Assembly (NCBI GenBank): GCA_910587305.1
Contig: CAJUKV010000005.1
Location: 1 to 64,000 of the forward strand
Direction of reading: 5' to 3'
DNA length: 64,000 nt
From: an uncultured Lachnospiraceae bacterium
GTDB lineage: Bacteria > Bacillota > Clostridia > Lachnospirales > Lachnospiraceae
Made by a program: the position numbers and the translations under genes. This document shows positions 34,425 to 42,116 of the stretch, piece after piece (positions within the stretch are counted from its first letter, which is position 1; the number at the start of each line of letters is the position of its first letter). The notes under the pieces were generated by a model that worked only from the letters and a program-made list of their open reading frames with translations, did not search any database and was not told the DNA's origin.

Positions 34425-35627
34425 GTGGGAAGCAACAGTATGGGAAATAAAAATCATAATTTTTTTTATCGAAAATTTCATAGTGGAGAAAAGGGGAAAA
34501 ACTCTTTTAAGAGGGGGATTGTCCTTACCCTTTCCCTGGCACTCGCCGCGTGCGCTTTGGTGGCGGCGCTGGTTGTGTATGTGGATCCTTTTTTTCATTA
34601 TCACAGTCCGCTAAAGGGATTTCCTTATTTGATAGACAACCAGCTGTCGCAAAATCCGGGGATGGCGGCGCATATGGAATATGACAGCGTAATTCTTGGG
34701 TCTTCCATGACGGTTAATTTTCAGACTTCCTGGTTTAAAGAGCTGATGGGTTTAAACACGATCAAACTCAGCTACAGCGGAGCTTTCCCAAAGGATCAGG
34801 ACAATATTATGAAAATTATTTTTGACGGTAATTCTTATGCCGGCGATACGCCTGAAAATGATTACAGGGATGGCCATAAGGCTGAAAAGCGCGTTAAAAA
34901 GCCGGTCAAAAAGGTTTTTCTGGGAGTGGATGTGATTACTTATACGGGCGGCGTGGACGAGACGAAATATCCTGTTCCGGAATATTTGTATGATGATAAT
35001 TATTTTAACGATATCAAATATCTGCTCAATAAGGATGTGGTTTTGAACTATATTCTGCGTCCTATGGCGGATCCGGATCCAACGGATTTATCAAACGTAT
35101 ATGCAAGCTGGTGGACGGAGGAATATTACAGTGAGCAGTGGGTGCTGCACAATTATGTTTCCCCCGAACAGGTAGCGGAAGAGACCGCGCCCGACGCCTA
35201 TCTTGCATCTGTGGAAAAAAACCTTGCGGTCAATATCTGCCCTTATATCGAAAATAATCCGGAGACGGAATTTGTGGTGTTTTTCCCGCCTTACAGTATT
35301 TTGTTCTGGAACGATGTTCTTAGGGAAAATCATTTGGAGGCGACACTGGCGGAGTACCGGTATATCGCGGACAGGCTGAACGCCTATGAAAATGTGAAAC
35401 TTTATTTTTTCCCGGACAGAGAGGAAATTATCTGCGATTTAAATCATTATGCGGATTACAGCCATTATCATCCCAAGTACAACCGTTACATGACGGAGTG
35501 CTTTGCATCCGGGGAATGTCTGGTGGCAAAGGAAGGGGAAGAAGGAAAAAAGATAGAGGAATACCTTTTGCACATGCGAAAGATAGTGGAAGAATTTGAC
35601 TTTGTGGAACTGCTCTCGCGCAAATAG
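34425..35627 (+). CDS. SGNH-hydrolase-like membrane-anchored protein, MBOAT partner
   Basis: 400 aa with one N-terminal TM (about 32-52) and an extracellular domain. Block I is ILGSSMTVNF (Ser near residue 91), and a C-terminal ADYSHYHPKYNRYM provides the Asp-His pair expected of SGNH catalytic sites. Such proteins accept the acyl group passed by MBOAT enzymes and place it on the glycan (as in AlgJ/AlgX or DltD systems). The start is uncertain: GTG 34425 has no close ribosome site; ATG 34440, seven nt after GGGAAG, is an equal alternative. It is separated from its partner by the 16-bp array. Confidence 0.75.
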   Translation: MGSNSMGNKNHNFFYRKFHSGEKGKNSFKRGIVLTLSLALAACALVAALVVYVDPFFHYHSPLKGFPYLIDNQLSQNPGMAAHMEYDSVILGSSMTVNFQTSWFKELMGLNTIKLSYSGAFPKDQDNIMKIIFDGNSYAGDTPENDYRDGHKAEKRVKKPVKKVFLGVDVITYTGGVDETKYPVPEYLYDDNYFNDIKYLLNKDVVLNYILRPMADPDPTDLSNVYASWWTEEYYSEQWVLHNYVSPEQVAEETAPDAYLASVEKNLAVNICPYIENNPETEFVVFFPPYSILFWNDVLRENHLEATLAEYRYIADRLNAYENVKLYFFPDREEIICDLNHYADYSHYHPKYNRYMTECFASGECLVAKEGEEGKKIEEYLLHMRKIVEEFDFVELLSRK

Positions 35628-35667
35628 GGGAACCCTGTTTTTACGAATGCCGCGAGGGCCTTTGACT

Positions 35668-35711
35668 GGTGGCAGCACCCCAGGCACAGCTTGCGGTATG
35701 CGGGGGTATAA
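35668..35711 (+). repeat. Leader element III, copy P3
   Basis: GGTGGCAGCACCCCAGGCAC, then AGCTTGCGGTATGC and GGGGGTATAA followed by ATG 35712. The left hairpin arm is partly degraded. It precedes only a 25-codon frame. Confidence 0.65.
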
Positions 35712-35789
35712 ATGTATTGTATCTTAGTGACAGGTATTCCGGCAGCAGGAAAGATTGCGGCATGGAAAGAGGAAATCCGGCATGGTTGA
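35712..35789 (+). pseudogene. Possible remnant of a P-loop kinase/ATPase gene, 25 codons
   Basis: The frame starts MYCILVTGIPAAGKI, which resembles the N-terminus of small P-loop kinases (hydrophobic strand then GxxxxGK, with the following Ser/Thr replaced by Ile), and then runs into unrelated residues and a stop. A ribosome site of the leader element III type precedes it. The short length and loss of homology suggest a deleted gene; a chance match cannot be excluded. The rest of the gap to 35918 shows no gene. Confidence 0.4.
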
Positions 35790-35918
35790 CACACATGTCT
35801 ATTTCCGCGGGCAACGAGCCCGCCGGCAGGGGACGCTGCTTTCCTTTATCATGGCAGTTCCCCTGCTAAAAAATTTGAACAGGCGTGACAGCGTTAAATT
35901 TTCCCATTTAACGGACAA

Positions 35919-37301
35919 TTACTGTTCCGTTTTGCTGGAACTAACAATGCCCATATGATTATTGATAACGTCCGCAACCCGCTCCGCTAACTTTTCACGT
36001 CCCGCGTCATTGTAATGCATATAATTGGACATATACTGTTCGTAGTTATCTTCGTTGATGGTTCCAAAATAATTGTCGATAAAGGACACGCCGCAGTCCA
36101 TGGCGGCGTTGGCCTCCATCAGCAGATAGTGATGCAGGGTGCCGTTGCCGATATCTTTTAAGGTGCCGTTATACAGCTCGCCGTCGTCATCCATGTACTG
36201 CGCGTAGGTGTGGGACATTACAAGGATGCGGATATAGGGCCAGGTGCTTTTGATGTTGTTGATGGTGGTGCGCAGGCCGCCGGTGTAGGCGGTCACATCG
36301 TAAGGATTGTTCGGGTTGTCCGCAACGGTGCCCCTGTTATAGTCGGTGCTGTCATACATAATGACAATCACATCCACCTTGTCCATGTCCACCGTCTTCA
36401 TAACCTCCACCGTATTTGCATATCTGGGATCCGGATCATCATTGGCGATAGAGGAGATGGCCGTAAATTCATTGTTTCGAAAACATTCCACCACATAGTA
36501 AAAGTTAAATTGATCTCTGGTATATTCCGGGTTATACACGGGATATTTGCAGGCAACGGAGGAATCCGGGAATGCGCAGTCATAGACGGTTGCATTTGTC
36601 TTTTGGGCAATCTGTGAGGCAAGACTGCTTTCGTCATGGTCGTCCGTGAAGGGATTGTTGCCCAGGCATAAGATAGTGGTTACGCCGTCATCCTCCCTGC
36701 CTTCCAACAAGGAGGAGTCCATGGGGATAAGCATGTCCAAAGTCTCCACATCAAATTGGGAAGGATCAACGTCCGGGGTATCATCATCTAAAGAGCTGCC
36801 TTTGTTCCACTTATTCAGCCGGTAGACGGATACTACCGCAATCAGCAAAATGACAGTGACCAGAAGAATATGCATATTTATGTGAAGATTAGCGTTTTTC
36901 CGGATGGGTTTCTTTTTTGGCGGATCGAAATCGTCAAGAAATTCGATATCTTCCTCGCTTTCCATATATTCTATGTCGTCCGGCAGGTCAGAATCATCTA
37001 AGTTTTTGTCCATATCCGTGTTTCCGTCTTCAATGAAAGCATCGCCTTCGCCTGAGTCCCCGCCTTCCTCTAAGTCTTCGATAGTTTCGTCTTCGAAGAA
37101 AACTTCGCCTTCGCCTGAGCCCCCACTCTCGTCTAAGTCTTCGATAGCTTCGTCTTCAATGAAAGCATTGCCTTCGCCTGAGTCCTCGCTTTCGTCTAAA
37201 GCCTGGATTGTTTCTTCTTCAATTTTATTTAAGTTTAAAGCAATGTGTCCGGGATGAGGATGCTTTATCTTTGGCTCATCTATATTTTTATTTCCACTCA
37301 T
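35919..37301 (-). CDS. Membrane-anchored SGNH/GDSL-like protein with acidic repeats
   Basis: 460 aa, the only minus-strand gene among the first acylation genes. A cytoplasmic N-terminal region (about 30-95) holds three 21-residue acidic repeats (IEDLxExxxSGEGxxFxEDxT type), followed by a further Asp-rich stretch, a basic KKKPIRK, one TM (about 142-160) and an extracellular domain. That domain has TTILCLGNNPF at the block-I position and NYMHYNDAGREKLAERV at the C-terminus, an SGNH layout in which the usual GDS Ser is Asn-like and the Asp of DxxH is not conserved; catalysis is therefore doubtful. It may assist glycan acylation. A reasonable AGGAG-type site was not seen; the stretch GGGGGAATACC precedes the ATG. 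Confidence 0.7.
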   Translation of the reverse strand: MSGNKNIDEPKIKHPHPGHIALNLNKIEEETIQALDESEDSGEGNAFIEDEAIEDLDESGGSGEGEVFFEDETIEDLEEGGDSGEGDAFIEDGNTDMDKNLDDSDLPDDIEYMESEEDIEFLDDFDPPKKKPIRKNANLHINMHILLVTVILLIAVVSVYRLNKWNKGSSLDDDTPDVDPSQFDVETLDMLIPMDSSLLEGREDDGVTTILCLGNNPFTDDHDESSLASQIAQKTNATVYDCAFPDSSVACKYPVYNPEYTRDQFNFYYVVECFRNNEFTAISSIANDDPDPRYANTVEVMKTVDMDKVDVIVIMYDSTDYNRGTVADNPNNPYDVTAYTGGLRTTINNIKSTWPYIRILVMSHTYAQYMDDDGELYNGTLKDIGNGTLHHYLLMEANAAMDCGVSFIDNYFGTINEDNYEQYMSNYMHYNDAGREKLAERVADVINNHMGIVSSSKTEQ

Positions 37302-37429
37302 GGTATTCCCCCATTCTTGCCGACGGGCAAAGTAATTCTTTGTTATTCTACTATCATTTTCCGGAAAAATCTATAAATTCATAAAAATTTAATATACGAT
37401 TTACAGTAGTTATGATAAAATGCAATTTA

Positions 37430-37522
37430 GTGTAAAGGAAAGTTTCAAGGCGTCAGAAAACGCTGCCTAAGAACAACTAAAGCTTCACACATTGTTTGTG
37501 CCGCAAAGCGGCATGCCGGGAA
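37430..37522 (+). repeat. Interspersed element I, copy D (shortened)
   Basis: GTGTAAAG, AAGGCGTC / GCTGCCTAAG and CTTCACAC, then hairpin 3 (GTGCCGCAAAGCGGCATGC, CGGGAA) with hairpin 2 missing. It lies upstream of the small DMT transporter pair. Confidence 0.8.
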
Positions 37523-37640
37523 GAGTGAAAGATTTTTGACCTTTCACTCACAAGTTTGTGTCTGCGCTGTATCCACAAACTTGATGTGCGCAAATAAAGC
37601 AAAGGTGAACTTCGTTCACCTCGCGGAAATGAGGAAAAAT

Positions 37641-38000
37641 ATGCAAAAGAGTTTCAGATGGAAAGAAATTTTTATGCTGCAGGCGGTGTTTTTTATATAT
37701 AGCATATCCAGTGTGGTTTCAAAATTTGCATCCGGAAAAGAGCTGTTTAGTCCGGAATTTATTTTTCTCTATGGGCTGGATGTTTTGATACTTGGCGTGT
37801 ATGCGCTTTTGTGGCAGCAGGTGATTAAAAAATTTGAGTTGTCCGTGGCCTATGCCAATAAGGCGGTTACACTGCTTTGGACTTTGCTGTGGAGTATTTT
37901 CCTTTTCCATGAACAGATTACATTGTGGAAAGGGGCCGGTATTTTTCTTGTGATGATTGGTATTTTTATTTTAAATGGGGAGGAGGGGAAACAGGGATGA
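37641..38000 (+). CDS. Small DMT-superfamily (EamA/SMR-like) membrane protein, first of a pair
   Basis: 119 aa, four TM helices, one half of a likely heterodimer with the next gene. The C-terminal AYANKAVTLLWTLLWSIFLFHEQ and KGAGIFLVMIGIFIL are typical EamA half-repeats (the E before Q in FHEQ). Paired 110-120 aa DMT proteins such as ArnE/ArnF flip undecaprenyl-linked sugars; this use fits the neighbouring GT-C-like proteins but is inferred. The start at 37641 lies 6 nt after GAGG. An upstream ATG at 37629 precedes that site. Confidence 0.8.
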   Translation: MQKSFRWKEIFMLQAVFFIYSISSVVSKFASGKELFSPEFIFLYGLDVLILGVYALLWQQVIKKFELSVAYANKAVTLLWTLLWSIFLFHEQITLWKGAGIFLVMIGIFILNGEEGKQG

Positions 38001-38332
38001 ACGTTTCCATATTGATTTTACTGTTTTCAGTGCTTATAGCCTCTTTTGCACAGATTCTTTTAAAAAAGAGCGCTGCAAAAACCTATGGCTCTCCTATTCG
38101 GGAATACTTAAATTTTTATGTGATTTGCGGATATGGAATGATGTTTTTGTCTATGTTCCTGACAGTGTTTTCCTACAGAGGACTGGACTTTTCCAATGTT
38201 CCTGTGATAGAATCCCTTGGATATGTGGTGGTGATGCTGTTAAGCTATCTGTTCTTTAAGGAAAGGATAACCAAAAGAAAGCTTCTTGGAATGGCGGTAA
38301 TTTTGGGCGGAATTTTTGTTTACTACAGGTAG
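37997..38332 (+). CDS. Small DMT-superfamily (EamA/SMR-like) membrane protein, second of a pair
   Basis: 111 aa, four TM helices, with the half-repeat ending FSNVPVIESLGYVVVMLLSYLFFKERIT and LLGMAVILGGIFVYY. Its ATG overlaps the TGA of the first gene (ATGA), so the two are made in equal amounts and probably form a heterodimer, like ArnE/ArnF. GGAGGGGAAACAGGG precedes the ATG. Confidence 0.82.
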   Translation: MNVSILILLFSVLIASFAQILLKKSAAKTYGSPIREYLNFYVICGYGMMFLSMFLTVFSYRGLDFSNVPVIESLGYVVVMLLSYLFFKERITKRKLLGMAVILGGIFVYYR

Positions 38333-38448
38333 ACTAAAATCTTCGGTATGGTGGCTATGGGGAAACGAAGGGCCGGCGCGCTCTTAAAACTTCCCTTTTG
38401 TGAAATAAGCGCAGCCGCGCTTTGGGGCAGCTTATTGTAAAAATCAAA

Positions 38449-38470
38449 GAACCAGGAGATTTCCTGGTTC
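38449..38470 (+). terminator. Terminator between convergent genes
   Basis: GAACCAGGA and TCCTGGTTC form a 9-bp stem with loop GATT; TTTTTTT follows 12 bp after the stem. Moderate support. Confidence 0.55.
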
Positions 38471-38516
38471 CCTGATCGCTTTTTTTGTCCCACAAATTTA
38501 TTGTGGATGCCTGGTA

Positions 38517-38852
38517 TTAATGTGCCTGAGGTGTGGTAAAGTTGCTGGCGTTTTGCCGGACGATTGCAGCTAATAGTGTGGTAATTGGAAGATTAGCCTC
38601 GTTTTGTGCCTGGAGCTCTTTGTACCATTTGCTGTATTTGTACATACGGTATGTAGCTTTAAACTTGCCTATTTGGGATTCATCATCACAGGCACGTTTG
38701 AAAGCTTCCCGTTCTTCCATATCCATCTCAACATAATCCAGATAAGAAATTTGGAGTTCGGTCAATGGATTGCTGCATTTTGGGCATATCATTTTATGCC
38801 CGTTCAACATAAAAATGCGGTGACAAGGTTTGCAGAAATGCATGTACATCAT
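38517..38852 (-). CDS. Small zinc-ribbon protein of unknown function
   Basis: 111 aa. The N-terminus has CKPC and CPKC pairs 16-17 residues apart (a zinc ribbon), then a charged helical region with YRMYKYSKWYKELQAQNEA. No TM. The start at 38852 is supported by AAGGGGAATTTTAT, a leader that is nearly identical to that of the MgtC-like gene at 28217. In-frame ATGs at 38849 and 38843 are alternatives. It is convergent to the DMT pair and divergent from the GH25 gene. Function is not recognised. Confidence 0.7.
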   Translation of the reverse strand: MMYMHFCKPCHRIFMLNGHKMICPKCSNPLTELQISYLDYVEMDMEEREAFKRACDDESQIGKFKATYRMYKYSKWYKELQAQNEANLPITTLLAAIVRQNASNFTTPQAH

Positions 38853-39041
38853 ATAAAATTCCCCTTTTCTTGAAACAAGCATAATTGTAAGCTCATTTTT
38901 AGTTTAACGGTATTGTAGATAAAGTCAATAACTTATAGGTAACTTGTCTTGAGATTTTGTTGACATAAAATGCTAAAAAGTTATGTTAACTGTCAGAAAT
39001 CCAAATATTAAGGTTTTTTTATAGTTAAAAATACAAAATGA

Positions 39042-39070
39042 TTGTGCTCAGTTATGATAAATGTTATAAT
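39042..39070 (+). promoter_or_regulatory. Sigma-A promoter of the GH25 gene
   Basis: TTGTGC (39042-39047) and a perfect TATAAT (39065-39070), 17 bp apart, 60 bp before ATG 39130. The ribosome site is GTGGAGGG at 39113-39120. Confidence 0.82.
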
Positions 39071-39129
39071 AGCGGGAAATTGATTAAGGAAAAATATTAC
39101 GAAAATATTAAAGTGGAGGGTTTACATAA

Positions 39130-41931
39130 ATGGGTAAATTTTTACATGGATTAGGAGGCGGAAAGAGGGGCAGGAGAGGAAAAGCCGGTTCAAAAAAAAG
39201 CCGGATGGATTATGAGGAAGAGTATTACGAGGAAGACTACGAAGACGGGGAATATGAAGAGGAATACTACGAGGAAGAAGATTATGAGGAGGATGAGACA
39301 GATTACGAAGAGGATTATGAGATAGAGGAAGAGTCCGAAGGCTATGAAGAAGATTTAGAGGATTATGAGATAGAAGACGATTTTGAAGGCTATGAGGACG
39401 AAGAAGAGTACGACGAAGAATATTTTGAGACCGAGGAAAATTCGGAGGACTTTGAGGAAGAAGATTACGGCGAAGAAGGCTACGATGAGGAAGAGTATGC
39501 AGAGTATGAAACAGAGGAGGAAGCCGCAGTCTATGAGGAGGAAGAGTACTACGAGGATGAAGATTCCGAAACAGAAGACCAATCCGGGGATTATGAGGAC
39601 GAGGATTACTACGAAAAGGAAGATTACGAGATAGAAGATGATTCCGAAGGCTATGGAGAGGAAGAATATTATAGCGAGGAAGAATATGAGACAGATTATG
39701 AAGACGAAGACTACGAGACGGACGGGGGAGAGTACTATGAGGAGGAAGATTACGACGGAGACTATGAGGATCTAGATTACGAATATGATTCGGACTACGA
39801 GGACGAAGAAGATTACGAGTATGATTATGAAGATGACGAGATCCCTGAGGGAGTGGCGGCAAAGGTTATATATAAGCTGAGGAATATGTCGGTGGTGGAT
39901 CATGTGGTTGCACTTACCGGCGTTGCGGTTCTCATCGTTGTTGTGGTCACAAGCACCCTCTTTTTGACTGCCAAAAGTAATCAGTCTCAGATAGAAGCTT
40001 TTGCGGAAATCGGAGTGGGGATGGAGGACATTTCTGTGATTGGCGAGAGTGGGCTTGTTGCGGTTGCTGACGCCCAGACTGCAAAATATCTGGCAGCCAC
40101 CATGGAAATGGAGGAACCGGAGGAAGAGAGCGATCAGGAAGAAGAAAATGAGCCTGAAGGAAAAACAGAGGTTACCATGAATCTGACCTCTATTCAAAAG
40201 GATCTCAAAATTAAATTTATTAACAAAAAAACAGGAAAGCTTATTCCAAACTTAAATTTTAAAGTGGAAATCACAAAGCCTTCGGGAGGGACTTACACGG
40301 CGGCGGACGATGACAAAGACGGCATCATCTACCAAACCGGTATAGAAGCAGGCAAATATAAGGTTAAGATTGTGGCGCCTGATTCCGACGGCACATATTC
40401 TATTACCACTGAGCAGATGTCCGTCACGGTAAAGGACACCATTGAGTATAAAAAGGTGGACGTATCCGACGAGGTGAAGACAGAATCTCAGGTAAATGCG
40501 GCGGCGGAGGACACCAAGGTGAATCAGACTGTGGTGGAATCCACAAATACGGATACGGTAGAGTGGGTGGAATCCACCAAAACGTTGATTGAAGGAACGG
40601 AAACAAAAGAAGAGAGCTATGAGAAGGTGGAGGCAAAGGAGATTGCGGACCCGGGGAAGGTGGCGTCAATAGGATTCAGGCTGCTTACCGGAGATACACA
40701 GGTGGAAGGGACGCCAACCCCGGCGCCTGAAGAAACACCCGAGCCGGAAGCGACGGCAACCCCACAGGAGCCAACCCCAACGCCGGAACCTACGAAAGAG
40801 CCGGAGGAGCCAACCCCTACCCCTGCGTCTACGCCGGAGCCTACTAAGGCGCCGGAGGCCACGACAGCGCCGCCTACCCAGCCGCCCGCAGTGTCAACGC
40901 CAACGCCCCAGCCCCCGGCAACCCCTACGCCCACGGTACTGCCAACGGCAAGCCCTACGGCTGCGCCGACGGCAACGGCAACACCGACCCCAACGGCAAG
41001 TCCTACGGCAACGCCTTCCGCAACGCCGACGGCTTCGCCGGGCGACCCTAAAAATGATACTAAGAGTGTATTAAAAACCACCAAAGGCGAAACCCTTTAT
41101 ATCAAAGATTCCGATGGACGCTTTAGAGAGGCCAAGTATGCGGATTACTACACGGCAAAAGAATTTTACCGTCTTGTCAGCAAAACCGGCGGCGAGTACA
41201 AATATACCGGATGGCAGGTGATAGACGGCGTAACCTATTTCTTTGATAAGAATGGCGATAAGGTGACGGGGGAGCAGGTTATCCAGGGAGCCAAATATAA
41301 TTTTAACAGCGACGGCTCTTTAAATACCGGTTCGGGCCATATGGGGATAGACGTATCCAAGTGGAATGGAAATATAGACTGGAATGCGGTAAAAAACAGC
41401 GGCGTTTCTTTTGTGATTATCCGCTGCGGCTACAGAGGTTCTTCAACAGGGGCTTTGATTGAAGATCCCATGTTCAGAAGCAATATCCAGGGGGCCTCCA
41501 AGGCGGGCCTTAAGGTAGGCGTTTATTTCTTTACCCAGGCCGTGAATGAAGTGGAGGCCGTGGAAGAAGCCTCCATGGTGCTTGGATTAGTCAAGGGCTA
41601 TGGCCTTAGCTATCCCGTATTTTTGGACGTGGAGGCCAGCAACGGCCGGGCAGACGCCATCAGCCCATCCGCAAGGACGGCGGTATGCAAAGCTTTTTGC
41701 CAGACCATACAAAATTCCGGATATAAGGCGGGCGTTTATGCAAATAAAACCTGGTTAAACTCTCACATAGACGCGCCAAGCTTAGGCGGATACAAAATCT
41801 GGCTTGCCCAGTACGCGGCGGCGCCCAGCTACAACAGAACAAAGTATGATATGTGGCAGTATTCCTCAAAGGGAAGCGTGACCGGTATCAAAGGAAACGT
41901 TGATATGAACATCAGCTATATGGGATATTAA
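39130..41931 (+). CDS. GH25 lysozyme-type surface protein with a long acidic, Tyr-rich cytoplasmic tail
   Basis: 933 aa type II membrane protein. Order: basic start (residues 1-26), a roughly 210-residue stretch made almost only of Glu, Asp and Tyr (27-237), one TM (259-281), an extracellular coiled part, a SpaA-like beta domain (about 355-430), a Pro/Thr linker (about 527-640), a choline-binding-like repeat (TGWQVIDGVTYFFDKNGDKV, about 680), and a GH25 muramidase domain (736-933) with Asp in GIDVSKWNG and Glu in FLDVEAS. Predicted to cleave peptidoglycan at the surface. The acidic tail would lie in the cytosol; its role is unknown. Own promoter and GGAGGG site. Confidence 0.88.
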   Translation: MGKFLHGLGGGKRGRRGKAGSKKSRMDYEEEYYEEDYEDGEYEEEYYEEEDYEEDETDYEEDYEIEEESEGYEEDLEDYEIEDDFEGYEDEEEYDEEYFETEENSEDFEEEDYGEEGYDEEEYAEYETEEEAAVYEEEEYYEDEDSETEDQSGDYEDEDYYEKEDYEIEDDSEGYGEEEYYSEEEYETDYEDEDYETDGGEYYEEEDYDGDYEDLDYEYDSDYEDEEDYEYDYEDDEIPEGVAAKVIYKLRNMSVVDHVVALTGVAVLIVVVVTSTLFLTAKSNQSQIEAFAEIGVGMEDISVIGESGLVAVADAQTAKYLAATMEMEEPEEESDQEEENEPEGKTEVTMNLTSIQKDLKIKFINKKTGKLIPNLNFKVEITKPSGGTYTAADDDKDGIIYQTGIEAGKYKVKIVAPDSDGTYSITTEQMSVTVKDTIEYKKVDVSDEVKTESQVNAAAEDTKVNQTVVESTNTDTVEWVESTKTLIEGTETKEESYEKVEAKEIADPGKVASIGFRLLTGDTQVEGTPTPAPEETPEPEATATPQEPTPTPEPTKEPEEPTPTPASTPEPTKAPEATTAPPTQPPAVSTPTPQPPATPTPTVLPTASPTAAPTATATPTPTASPTATPSATPTASPGDPKNDTKSVLKTTKGETLYIKDSDGRFREAKYADYYTAKEFYRLVSKTGGEYKYTGWQVIDGVTYFFDKNGDKVTGEQVIQGAKYNFNSDGSLNTGSGHMGIDVSKWNGNIDWNAVKNSGVSFVIIRCGYRGSSTGALIEDPMFRSNIQGASKAGLKVGVYFFTQAVNEVEAVEEASMVLGLVKGYGLSYPVFLDVEASNGRADAISPSARTAVCKAFCQTIQNSGYKAGVYANKTWLNSHIDAPSLGGYKIWLAQYAAAPSYNRTKYDMWQYSSKGSVTGIKGNVDMNISYMGY

Positions 41932-42070
41932 GTTGGAAATGCCCTGACGAATCCGGCACTGCAGGGATAAGTCAATAAAGCGGAACAGGCAAACAGAATG
42001 TTGGCTATAAGGAAGGATAAAAGAAAGACGGATTGATTATAAAAGCAATGAGTTTCTAACGGTAAATTAG

Positions 42071-42116
42071 CGCTTGCCCCAATTTCGGGGCGACGGCGGG
42101 AATGGAGGATTTGTAC
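42071..42116 (+). repeat. Leader element II, divergent copy L4 (before rmlB)
   Basis: TTGCCCCAATTTCGGGGCGA is a hairpin around AATTTC, followed by CGGCGGGAATGGAGGATTTGTAC and ATG 42117. It shares the GGAGGATT-start end with L1-L3 but only one AATTT core. Confidence 0.6.

Noticed and set aside
39122..39862. 246-codon Pro/His/Leu/Arg-rich frame on the minus strand
   Set aside because: It is the exact antisense of the acidic Glu/Asp/Tyr tail of the GH25 gene; low-complexity codons leave the reverse frame open. No ribosome site.
40617..41084. 155-codon Gly/Val/Ala-rich minus-strand frame
   Set aside because: Antisense of the Pro/Thr-rich linker of the GH25 gene; compositional shadow.
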